This document shows, one piece after another, positions 1 through 7,499 of a DNA stretch of 64,000 bases. The notes below the pieces were generated by a model. It had not been told where the DNA came from and searched no databases. It was given only the letters and a program-made list of their open reading frames with translations. Origin of the DNA: Deltaproteobacteria bacterium (GTDB lineage: Bacteria > Myxococcota > Myxococcia > Myxococcales > SZAS-1); contig JAFEBB010000010.1 in the NCBI GenBank assembly GCA_018266075.1, positions 94,579 through 158,578 on the forward strand, given 5' to 3'. Position 1 is the first letter of the stretch; each line of letters starts with the position of its first letter. The translations under genes were made by a program, and so were the position numbers.

Positions 1-631
1 CACCAAGTTCCTCGCCGACGTCGCCAAGGACAAGTTCAAGTTCGACCCCGAGCCGCTGCGCGATCTCATCGACTGGGCCGAGCTCATCGACGGCGCGCAG
101 TTCACCTCGCCGCGCCAGGCCGTGCGCCTCGAGGAGCCCGCGCTCAAGCTGATGACCGTCTTCGAGACCAACAAGGATCCGACGCTGATCCCCAAGGTCA
201 TCGGCGAGATGCAGCATGAGTCGCTGAAGAACATCATCGAGCTGCCGTACGTGAAGGAGAAGCTCGAGCCGCTCATGGCGCGGCACCAGAAGAACATCGA
301 GCTGGTCACCTCGCGCGCCAAGCTCGAGGGCGGCGTGGTCTTCTACGACGTCGCCGACCAGCCGCTCGACGCCATCAACAAGTTCATCCCCTACGAGGTC
401 TTCCCGAACGCGCGCTACTCGCTGAACGTCTCGCGCGGCACGCAGCGGGTGAAGATCTCGCTGGGCTCCAACCCCTGGAAGCCCGAGCTGCGCACCCACG
501 ATCTCTCCAAGATCGCCGAGAAGTACGGCGGCGGCGGCCACCCCGTCGTCGCCGCCATCTCCCTCAAGGCCGATGATCTCGCCCGCGCCCGCCAGGTCGC
601 ACAGGAGATCCTCGCTGTCCTGAACGGATGA
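1..631 (+). CDS. DHH/DHHA1-family phosphoesterase, C-terminal part (5' end outside window)
   Basis: An open frame enters from the left edge (first full codon at base 2) and ends in TGA at 629-631, giving about 209 visible residues. The C-terminus carries the DHHA1-type glycine loop KYGGGGHPVVAA, the substrate/nucleic-acid binding signature of DHH-superfamily phosphoesterases such as NrnA/RecJ-like enzymes. The N-terminal DHH metal-binding motifs would lie upstream of the window, so the exact subfamily (nanoRNase, c-di-AMP phosphodiesterase or other) cannot be decided. The next gene starts within 12 bases or overlaps by 4, so the two are probably co-transcribed. Family assignment is fairly safe; substrate is not. 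Confidence 0.8.
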   Translation, partial: TKFLADVAKDKFKFDPEPLRDLIDWAELIDGAQFTSPRQAVRLEEPALKLMTVFETNKDPTLIPKVIGEMQHESLKNIIELPYVKEKLEPLMARHQKNIELVTSRAKLEGGVVFYDVADQPLDAINKFIPYEVFPNARYSLNVSRGTQRVKISLGSNPWKPELRTHDLSKIAEKYGGGGHPVVAAISLKADDLARARQVAQEILAVLNG

Positions 632-642
632 GGAACCGAACG

Positions 643-1551
643 ATGCGCGCCTCTTCCCTCATCGCTGCGCTGGTCACCCTGCTGCTCGCTGCGCCTGCGC
701 AGGCCGCCAAGTCGTTCTCCAAGGACATCGAGACGGCCAAGCGCATCGCCGAGACGGTGCAGGCCAGCATCGCCGCGGCGAACACGCTGATGAAGAAGCC
801 GCACGATCCGCCCAAGGCGAACACCTTCTTCGCGCTTCTGCACAAGGACACCTGGTTCGTCTACTTCGGCTGGCTGGAGCCCGACGGCTCCAAGTTCACG
901 CCCGCGCTGGTGATGGCCGCGCCGCGCCACCACTTCGAGCAGATGAAGCAGGTGGAGCTCAAGGACGCGCCCGCTGACGTGCTGCCGTTCGCGCGCGCGG
1001 TGACGTCGTCGCGCGCCACGGCGATGAAGGCCACCGGCAATCCGCACGTGGACCCGGTGCTCGTGCCCGAGAAGGACGGCATCAGCGTGTACGTGATGCA
1101 GGGCGGCACCCGCGAAGGCGCGCTGCTCCTCGGCGGCGACTTCCTCGACCGCTACGATCGCGCGGGCACCAGGCTCTTGAGCCGGCTGCAGTACCACAAG
1201 GCGGTCATCGCCGTGCCCCAGTCGGATCCCAAGCACCCCGAGGGCAAGCCGGCGGGCTCGTACCACACCCACGTCATCGACGAAGGCCCGACGCCCACCG
1301 ACATCGCCGCCGTGCTCCTGCACCCCACGCTCGCGCCCATGCTCATCACCGGGCGAAACGGCGGCGGGTACCGCGTCGACGAGCAGGGCAACGTGCACGA
1401 GGAGAAGGACCTGAACATGGCCTCGCTGCAGACGCTGCCCGCGCAGCCCGAGCAGCCCGCGATCGTGGCGGCTCCGGGCGCGCCGGACGTGCCCGCGGCC
1501 GATCCCAAGGCCGCCCCGGCGAACGCGCCGGCGCCAGCTCCGTCGAAGTAG
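643..1551 (+). CDS. secreted protein of unknown function with a JAMM-like HxH...D motif
   Basis: 302 residues from the ATG at 643, chosen because GAGGAA (630-635) sits 7 bases upstream and a clean signal peptide follows (MRASSLIAALVTLLLAAPAQA). An in-frame ATG at 628 overlaps the previous stop (ATGA) and is the alternative. The C-terminus is Ala/Pro-rich, a likely envelope linker. In the second half the segment YHTHVIDEGPTPTDIAAV resembles the metal-binding H-x-H-x(n)-PTP-x-x-D stretch of JAB/MPN (JAMM, RadC-like) folds. I did not identify the upstream catalytic glutamate. Family otherwise not recognised; periplasmic or surface location is inferred from the signal peptide. Confidence 0.75.
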   Translation: MRASSLIAALVTLLLAAPAQAAKSFSKDIETAKRIAETVQASIAAANTLMKKPHDPPKANTFFALLHKDTWFVYFGWLEPDGSKFTPALVMAAPRHHFEQMKQVELKDAPADVLPFARAVTSSRATAMKATGNPHVDPVLVPEKDGISVYVMQGGTREGALLLGGDFLDRYDRAGTRLLSRLQYHKAVIAVPQSDPKHPEGKPAGSYHTHVIDEGPTPTDIAAVLLHPTLAPMLITGRNGGGYRVDEQGNVHEEKDLNMASLQTLPAQPEQPAIVAAPGAPDVPAADPKAAPANAPAPAPSK

Positions 1552-1587
1552 CGAAGCCGCGATCGGATCCGAGCGGATCCGGCCGGA

Positions 1588-2469
1588 TCAGAAGTCCAGG
1601 CCGACCTTCGCGCTGTAGGTGGCGATGGTGTAGCTGGTGACGTCGGTGTTCACCTGGGCCCAGCTGCCCTCCAGGCCGAACTCCAGCACGTAGCCGATGA
1701 AGCGCACGCCGCCGTAGAAGCGGTTGTGCCGGTTGCTGCTGATGTCCACCGAGGTGAAGACGTCCTGGCTGGCGGTGCCCGAGGCGTTGTTCGGGGCGTG
1801 GAACTGGTCGTTCTCGCTCTGGCCCGGGTTGAAGTCGATCACGTTCGACGACGCCGCCACCCACACGCTCGACCAGCCCACGTACGGGGTGATCGTGCAC
1901 ATGCCGTTGACGGGGATCTGCTTGCCCAGGCCGAGGTCGAAGCCGGCCACGGTGAGCGTGAACTCCCGCGCGCCGATGAGCTGCGTGCCCCAGCCGCGCG
2001 CGCCCAGGTCGGGGAAGTAGAGGAAGCCCTCGTTCAGGGCCCACTTGGCCTCGACGGTGGTGGCCACCATGTTCGAGCCTTCGATGTAGTTCACCTTCAC
2101 GCCCACCTCGAGCGAGAAGGGCAGGCCCTTGCGCACGTGCACGCCGGGCATCTGCAGCGCGCCGGTGCCGGTGTACGCCGGATCAAGCGGCCAGTAGCGG
2201 ATGCCGTTGATGGTGCCCGAGTCGTTCACCAGCGAGACCGGGTACTCGAACGCGAAGTCGAAGCCCGCGTAGCCCGTGGTCTCGGGCGGCTCGAGGTTCC
2301 AGTTGGTGATGGCCACGCCCAGCTCCTGCATGAACGCGCTGAAGCGCTTGTTGGCCGCCCCATCCACCGAGGGCGCGCCGAGCTGGTACAGGCGGAAGTC
2401 GTAGCGATCGGCGCGGGCCGTGGCCGGAACCAGAAGCGCGAGCGAGCAAAGAAGTGCGAGCCTTCGCAT
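1588..2469 (-). CDS. putative outer-membrane beta-barrel protein
   Basis: 293 residues with an N-terminal signal peptide (MRRLALLCSLALLVPATARA) and then alternating hydrophobic/aromatic segments typical of transmembrane beta-strands. It ends in KVGLDF, the terminal aromatic residue recognised by the BAM machinery in Gram-negative porin-like proteins. No family is recognised from motifs. It is convergent with the preceding secreted protein; the short gap between them is full of GGATCC-type palindromes that could form a shared terminator. Outer-membrane location is an inference from signal peptide, strand pattern and C-terminal Phe. Confidence 0.7.
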   Translation of the reverse strand: MRRLALLCSLALLVPATARADRYDFRLYQLGAPSVDGAANKRFSAFMQELGVAITNWNLEPPETTGYAGFDFAFEYPVSLVNDSGTINGIRYWPLDPAYTGTGALQMPGVHVRKGLPFSLEVGVKVNYIEGSNMVATTVEAKWALNEGFLYFPDLGARGWGTQLIGAREFTLTVAGFDLGLGKQIPVNGMCTITPYVGWSSVWVAASSNVIDFNPGQSENDQFHAPNNASGTASQDVFTSVDISSNRHNRFYGGVRFIGYVLEFGLEGSWAQVNTDVTSYTIATYSAKVGLDF

Positions 2470-2641
2470 TCACCCTCCGGGCCGCAGGGCGCATGCGCCC
2501 CGACCTGGCACCTGTCGAACGATAGCCGAGGCATCCGGAACCGGGCAATAAAACGGACCCTTGGCAGAAAACTCCACCCCGAACTCCGGGCGGTCCCGGC
2601 CCAGCTGGAATAGATTGCCGCATCCGCAGGGGGACCCCCAC

Positions 2642-3634
2642 GTGAGCGAGCCCGTCATCCTGGCCGGCGACATCGGCGGCACCAACACCCGGCTCTGCCT
2701 CTACCAGGTGAACGGTGCGGAGGTCGTGGAGCTGCGCGGGCAGTCGTACTCCAGCAAGGGCGTGAAGAGCCTGGATGAGCTGGTGCGCCGGTTCATGTCG
2801 GAGGGCCCGCCGGTGCGCTTGGGCGCGGCAGCGCTGGCGGTGGCCGGCCCGGTCGTCGACGGGCGCTGCGTGGCCACCAACCTCCCCTGGGTGCTCGAGG
2901 AGGCCCACCTCGCCGAGGCCGCCAAGGTGGCGCACCTCAAGCTGCTCAACGATCTGCAGGCGCTGGCCTTCGGCGTGCTGTTCCTGCCGCGGCACCAGCT
3001 GATCTCGCTCAACGGCTTGGGCCCGCCGGGGCGCGGCGCGGCGGCGGTGATCGCGGTGGGCACGGGGCTCGGGCAGGCCTACCTGCACTGGGACGGCGCG
3101 CGCTACCACCCCTCGCCCAGCGAGGGCAGCCACGGCGAGTTCGGCCCGCAGAACGAGATCCAGCTCGAGCTCTCGCGCTACCTCATCCAGCGCTTCGGTC
3201 ACCCCAGCACGGAGCGGGTGATCAGCGGGCCGGGCTTCTCGGTGATCTACGACTTCCTGGTGCAGACCGGCCGCGAGAAGGCGCCTGCGGAGCTGGAGCA
3301 GGAGCTCACCACTGGCGATCGCAACGCCATCATCAGCATGCACGGCGTGAAGGGCCGCTACGACATCTGCGCGCGGGTGATGGAGATCTTCATCGACTGC
3401 TTCGGCGCCGAGACGGGCAACGTGGCCCTGCGCGGCTTCGCCACCGGCGGCATCTACATCGGCGGCGGCATCACCCCGAAGATCCTTCCGCGGTTGCAAG
3501 ATGGCCGCTTCGTGCGCGCGTTCGAGAACAAGGGCCGCTTCCGCGACTTCCTCTCGCGCATCGCGCTGAGCGTGGTCACGCAAGAAGGCACGGGCCTGCT
3601 CGGCTCGGCGCACTACGCTCGCTTGATGCTCTAG
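2642..3634 (+). CDS. glk: glucokinase (bacterial Glk family)
   Basis: 330 residues from the GTG at 2642; AGGGGG at 2628-2633 is a good ribosome site, and the open frame upstream of it lacks family similarity. Phosphorylates glucose with ATP to glucose 6-phosphate in the cytoplasm. Motifs in order: ATP-phosphate loop DIGGTNTRL near the N-terminus, LNDLQALAFG, the second phosphate loop AVGTGLGQA, SEGSHGEFGP, ERVISGPG and the C-terminal GGIYIGGGI adenosine loop, all in the places expected for the Glk (non-ROK) family of about 320 residues. The pentose-phosphate operon at 5641-10022, on the other strand, uses the product. Confidence 0.93.
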   Translation: MSEPVILAGDIGGTNTRLCLYQVNGAEVVELRGQSYSSKGVKSLDELVRRFMSEGPPVRLGAAALAVAGPVVDGRCVATNLPWVLEEAHLAEAAKVAHLKLLNDLQALAFGVLFLPRHQLISLNGLGPPGRGAAAVIAVGTGLGQAYLHWDGARYHPSPSEGSHGEFGPQNEIQLELSRYLIQRFGHPSTERVISGPGFSVIYDFLVQTGREKAPAELEQELTTGDRNAIISMHGVKGRYDICARVMEIFIDCFGAETGNVALRGFATGGIYIGGGITPKILPRLQDGRFVRAFENKGRFRDFLSRIALSVVTQEGTGLLGSAHYARLML

Positions 3635-3636
3635 CG

Positions 3637-3720
3637 TCTCCGAACGACCCACGGCCCACGACCCACGACCCGCGATCGGGCCGCTCGGTCAGGCCCCGAA
3701 CGGACCGGCGTCAGCCAGGC
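3637..3720. repeat. CCACGACC-type dispersed repeat upstream of the RNA repair cassette
   Basis: Begins TCCGAACGACCCACGGCCCA and continues with CCCACGACCC units, then CGCTCGGTCAGGCCCCGAACGG. It resembles two units of the tandem array at 39217-39470, including the CTCGGTCA half of its hairpin. It lies between the glucokinase stop and the RNA ligase start. Confidence 0.5.
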
Positions 3721-3742
3721 CTCCCTCTCAGGCAGGCCCGCC

Positions 3743-4528
3743 ATGTTCAAGTACCCGCGCACGCCCCACCTGAAGGGCTCGCGCAAGCAGCCCGGCGACG
3801 AAGACCTCGAAGGCGTGCCGCACGCGCGCCTCGCGGGTCGGAACGTCGTGGTCGAAGAGAAGGTCGACGGCGCGAACGCCGGCATCTCCTTCGGCCCCGA
3901 CGGCGCGCTCCGCTTGCAGAGCCGCGGCCACTACCTCACTGGCGGCCCGCGCGAACGCCACTTCGCCCTCTTCAAGGCCTGGGCGACCGCCCACCAGGTG
4001 GCGCTCCATCGGGCCTTGCAGTCGAGATATATCTTGTACGGCGAGTGGCTCTACGCCAAGCACACCGTCTTCTACGACGCGCTGCCGCACCTCTTCCTCG
4101 AGTTCGACGTCCTCGACACGGAGACCCACGAGTTCCTCGACACGCCCCGCCGCCGCAAGCTGCTCGCGGGCTGCCCGCTGGTGAGCGTGCCGGTGCTGCA
4201 CCAGGGGCCGCTGCCCTCGCAGCGGCAGCTGGAAGGGATGATCCGGCCGTCGCTGTACAAGAGCAGCGCCTGGCGCTCCAACCTGCGCACGGTGTGCCTG
4301 GATCACGGGCTGGATCCGGATCGCACCGCGCGCGAGACCGACAACGCCGACCTCGCCGAGGGCTTGTATCTGAAGGTCGAGGAGCAGGGCCGCGTGGTGG
4401 AGCGCTACAAGTTCATCCGCGCCAGCTTCCTCACCAGCATCCTCGACGCGGGCACGCACTGGCTGAACCGACCCATCGTCCCCAACCAGCTCGCACCCGG
4501 TGTGAACCTCTACGAGCCGTCGCCATGA
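3743..4528 (+). CDS. ATP-dependent RNA ligase of RNA repair cassette
   Basis: 261 residues. The nucleotidyltransferase motif I EKVDGAN supplies the presumed AMP-accepting Lys40; downstream motifs follow the order of the Rnl2-like ligase superfamily: LYGEWLYAKHT (motif III-like), EGLYLKVE (motif IV) and RYKFIR (motif V). Such ligases seal RNA or RNA/DNA nicks with 3'-OH and 5'-PO4 ends. The stop codon overlaps the start of the next gene (ATGA), which encodes an HD-Pnk end-healing enzyme, so the two form a healing-and-sealing unit. The 5' flank (3637-3720) holds a CCACGACC-type dispersed repeat. Assignment rests on motifs and context; natural substrate unknown. Confidence 0.85.
   Translation: MFKYPRTPHLKGSRKQPGDEDLEGVPHARLAGRNVVVEEKVDGANAGISFGPDGALRLQSRGHYLTGGPRERHFALFKAWATAHQVALHRALQSRYILYGEWLYAKHTVFYDALPHLFLEFDVLDTETHEFLDTPRRRKLLAGCPLVSVPVLHQGPLPSQRQLEGMIRPSLYKSSAWRSNLRTVCLDHGLDPDRTARETDNADLAEGLYLKVEEQGRVVERYKFIRASFLTSILDAGTHWLNRPIVPNQLAPGVNLYEPSP
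4026..4033. other. GATATATC site inside the RNA ligase gene
   Basis: Context TCGAGATATATCTTG; codes S-R-Y-I-L using the rare codons AGA and TAT. One of six such octamers in the window. Confidence 0.6.
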
Positions 4529-5640
4529 ATTCGCCGTGGCCCATTCCCCAGCCGCCCGAGTTTCGCGTGGACTGGGCCGCGCTCGAGGCGGCGTGTCCGT
4601 GGATCCCGTCGCTCCGGGGCTGCGAGCAGGACGCGATTCACCACGCCGAGGGCGACGTGTGGATCCACACGCGCATGGTGGCCGAGGCCATGGCCGCCCT
4701 GCCCGCCTGGCGCGCGCTGCCGGCCGACGAGCGCGCGCTGGTGTTTTCGGCGGCGCTGCTGCACGACATCGCCAAGCCGTCGTGCACGCGCCGCGAGGAC
4801 GATGGCCGGGTCACCGCGCGCGGCCACTCGCGCAAGGGGGAGCTGCAGGCGCGCGTGCTGCTCTGGGAGCTCGGCGTGGCGCCCGCGGATCGCGAGGCGC
4901 TCTGCAACCTGATCCGCTTTCACCAGCTGCCGTTCTTTCTCGTGGAGCGTGAGGATCCGGCGCGCACCGCGATCAGCGTGGCGGAAACCACGCGCTGCGA
5001 TCACCTGACACTCGTGACCGAAGCCGACGCGCGCGGTCGGATCTGCGCGGATCTCGAGAAGCTGCTCGTCAACATCGCCTGCTTCCGCGAGCTCTGTGCC
5101 GACGCGGGCGTGCTCTCGGGTCCGCGCGAATTTGCGAACGACGTGAGCCGCGTGGAGTTCCTGCGCACGCCCGGCCGCGATCCCGCGTACGCCGCGCATG
5201 ACGACCTCGCCTTCGAGGTGACGATGCTCTCGGGCTTACCCGGCGCTGGCAAGGACACCTGGGTCGCCGAGAACGCGAACGGCCGGCCGGTGCTCACGCT
5301 CGATGGCATTCGCCGCGAGCTCGACATCGACGCCGGCGAGCCGCAGGGCAAGGTGATCGCCGCGGCCGAGGAGCGCGCGCGTGAGCACCTGCGCGCCAGG
5401 CGGCCTTTCGTGTTCAACGCGACCAACCTCTCGCGCGAGCTGCGAGGCCAGTGGCTGAACCTGTTCCACGCGTATCGCGCGCGGGTGCGCATGGTGTACC
5501 TGGAGGTGTCGCGCGCGGAGCTCTTGCGTCGCAACCGCGAGCGCGACGCGCGCGTGCCCGATCACGCCCTCGCGCGGATGCTCGAGCGCTGGGAGGTGCC
5601 GGATCGCACCGAGGCGCACGTCGTCGAATATCGCTGGTGA
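4525..5640 (+). CDS. HD-Pnk: HD phosphohydrolase fused to polynucleotide 5'-kinase
   Basis: 371 residues from the ATG at 4525, overlapping the ligase stop by four bases. Residues about 35-200 form an HD phosphohydrolase domain (HHAEGDVWIHT, then LLHDIAKPS with the His80-Asp81 pair, GHSRKGE, RFHQLP). From about residue 235 a P-loop kinase domain begins with LPGAGKDTW, followed by LDGIRREL and an Arg-rich lid. This architecture matches the known HD-Pnk family, where HD removes 2',3'-cyclic or 3' phosphates and the kinase phosphorylates 5'-OH ends, preparing RNA breaks for the neighbouring ligase. The stop codon directly abuts the convergent pgl stop. Confidence 0.87.
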   Translation: MNSPWPIPQPPEFRVDWAALEAACPWIPSLRGCEQDAIHHAEGDVWIHTRMVAEAMAALPAWRALPADERALVFSAALLHDIAKPSCTRREDDGRVTARGHSRKGELQARVLLWELGVAPADREALCNLIRFHQLPFFLVEREDPARTAISVAETTRCDHLTLVTEADARGRICADLEKLLVNIACFRELCADAGVLSGPREFANDVSRVEFLRTPGRDPAYAAHDDLAFEVTMLSGLPGAGKDTWVAENANGRPVLTLDGIRRELDIDAGEPQGKVIAAAEERAREHLRARRPFVFNATNLSRELRGQWLNLFHAYRARVRMVYLEVSRAELLRRNRERDARVPDHALARMLERWEVPDRTEAHVVEYRW

Positions 5641-6387
5641 CTACTTCGGCAGCTTCGCCGCCGCCGCTTGATCCACCAGCCAACGCACCTTGCCGCGCGC
5701 CTGGCGAACCATGCCCAGGGGCCGCACGTCGAGCTCGATGGGCCCGTGCATCACCTGCTCGAGCATCTCGGCCTTGTCCGCGCCTTCCATCAGCACGTGG
5801 ATCGCGCGCGCAAGCTGGATCACCGGCGTGGTGACGCTGATCCGATCCACCAGCGGTTTCACGTACGCCGGCGGCACCACGTGGACCATCACGCGATCGC
5901 GCACCAGCGCCTTGCCCGTGGTCGGAAACAGCGACGCCGTGTGCCCGTCGGTGCCCATCCCCTGCAGCATCACGTCGAAGATCGGCATGCCCTGCTCCAC
6001 CGGCATCCGATGCAGGAGCTCGTCGGCGTAGCGCGCAGCCTCGGCCGGCCGATCCGTCGCCTCGCCGCGGATCCGATGCACCTGGCCATCGGGCAGCGCG
6101 AGCGCGTCGAGCATGGCCAGCTTCGCCATGCGGAAATTGGAGTCCGCGTGATCCGGCGGAACGCAGCGCTCGTCGCCGAACCAGAGGTGCACGCGCGTCC
6201 AGTCGAGCTCGCCTCGCGCAGGCCCTGCGAGCTTCTCGAACACGGGCTTGGGCGTGCGGCCGCCCGAGAGCGCCAGGTGAAACGCACCGCGCGCCGAGAT
6301 CGCCGAACGGGCCGCATCGGCGATGTGCCGCACCGCCGCGTCCACGAGCTGCGGCTGCGACGCGAAGATCTCCAGCGCCGTGCTCAT
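5641..6387 (-). CDS. pgl: 6-phosphogluconolactonase
   Basis: 248 residues, last gene of the leftward pentose-phosphate operon; its ATG at 6387 overlaps the opcA stop (ATGA), implying translational coupling. Hydrolyses 6-phosphoglucono-delta-lactone to 6-phosphogluconate, the second oxidative pentose-phosphate step. Visible family motifs: LALSGGRTPKPVF near residue 40, WFGDERCVPPDHADSN, and GMGTDGHTASLFP, the DevB/Pgl signature. Length matches the family (about 240). Function is secure from both motifs and operon position. Confidence 0.93.
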   Translation of the reverse strand: MSTALEIFASQPQLVDAAVRHIADAARSAISARGAFHLALSGGRTPKPVFEKLAGPARGELDWTRVHLWFGDERCVPPDHADSNFRMAKLAMLDALALPDGQVHRIRGEATDRPAEAARYADELLHRMPVEQGMPIFDVMLQGMGTDGHTASLFPTTGKALVRDRVMVHVVPPAYVKPLVDRISVTTPVIQLARAIHVLMEGADKAEMLEQVMHGPIELDVRPLGMVRQARGKVRWLVDQAAAAKLPK

Positions 6388-7496
6388 TGCCGCGCCTCGC
6401 GCAGAAGCTCGATGGCGCCCAGGTAAGCGGCCTCGAAGAGCGGGTCGCGGCTGGTGATCTGCAGCTCCTGCGCGAGCAGCCAGCTCCGGCTCGCGGTCTG
6501 CAGCCGCTGGCGCTGGCTCTGCAAGCTCACGACGCCCTGGCGCGGCTCGGCCACCACCATGCCCGCGTCCTCCTGGCGAACGACGGCCAGCTCGATGGGC
6601 TTGGCGCCGTCGCCGTGCAGCACCAGCTCCGACACCTCGCCTGGCCCGAGATCCGACCGCGGTGCGCGCACCAGCTCCACCCGCGGCGACACCTTCACGT
6701 GCGCGAGCTTGGCCGTCTTGTGCAGCCGGTCGCGCACCCACGCGCCGAGCATGGCGGGACCAATCGCCGTCCCGCTGCCCTGCGGCGGCGTGTGGCGGAC
6801 CACGATGCGATCGATCGCGGCGAAGCGCTCGCGCACCTCGGGCGAGTCGAAGAAGCGCGCGGTGAGCGCGGTGAACGGCTTGATGCGCGCCCAGTTGAGA
6901 TCGCCGAGCGCGGCGTGGTCGTCGGCGCGCGACTCTTCGGTGTCGCTCTTCACGTACTCCACCAGGCGCATCAGGTCCCAGGGATCGAGCTGCGCGGTGT
7001 CCACGACCATCCGGTCGCACACGCGCGCCATCTTGTGCCAGTTGGGCCCGAACGTCGGCGGCGTGGCCCACCAGGCGCACGCGGGCTGATCGCTCTCGAG
7101 GAGCGAGGTGAGCAGCGCGGGCAGGTATTCCACGTCGGCCCCGGTCGCCTTGAGGTCGATGAGCTCGGAGTACGTGGGCGCGATGCCGGCGCCCATGGGC
7201 GTGCCGTCGACGGCGACGCGCGCCTCGAGCGCCGCCTTGGGCGCCTCGCGGTGCGCGTGCACCAGGAACAGCCGGCCCGGGTGCTCCACCACCATCGCGG
7301 TGAGCACCTCGTGCGTGTGCACGCAGCGATCCTCGTCGTGACAGAACGCGACGAGGTTCATGGTGCAGACCCGCATCGCGTTCGGGTCGTTGCAGCCGCG
7401 CGCCAGCTCCTCGCGACGCGCGCGCAGCGCCGCCGTGATCCCCTCGACGGGAATCGTCGGGCCCAGCTCCAGCGGATGCCGTGCAATGGGCGCCAT
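6384..7496 (-). CDS. opcA: glucose-6-phosphate dehydrogenase assembly protein OpcA
   Basis: 370 residues, starting 3 bases after the zwf stop and overlapping pgl. OpcA is a non-enzymatic partner required for active glucose-6-phosphate dehydrogenase in cyanobacteria and actinobacteria. The sequence shows the family features CTMNLVAF, YLPALLTSLLESDQPACAWW, and a central D-x-x-DLNWARIKPFT block, with the LLV/WWATPP pattern typical of OpcA. The zwf-opcA-pgl order supports the call strongly. How OpcA acts in this lineage (redox-dependent allostery is described in cyanobacteria) is not visible from sequence. Confidence 0.9.
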   Translation of the reverse strand: MAPIARHPLELGPTIPVEGITAALRARREELARGCNDPNAMRVCTMNLVAFCHDEDRCVHTHEVLTAMVVEHPGRLFLVHAHREAPKAALEARVAVDGTPMGAGIAPTYSELIDLKATGADVEYLPALLTSLLESDQPACAWWATPPTFGPNWHKMARVCDRMVVDTAQLDPWDLMRLVEYVKSDTEESRADDHAALGDLNWARIKPFTALTARFFDSPEVRERFAAIDRIVVRHTPPQGSGTAIGPAMLGAWVRDRLHKTAKLAHVKVSPRVELVRAPRSDLGPGEVSELVLHGDGAKPIELAVVRQEDAGMVVAEPRQGVVSLQSQRQRLQTASRSWLLAQELQITSRDPLFEAAYLGAIELLREARQ

Positions 7497-7499
7497 GGC

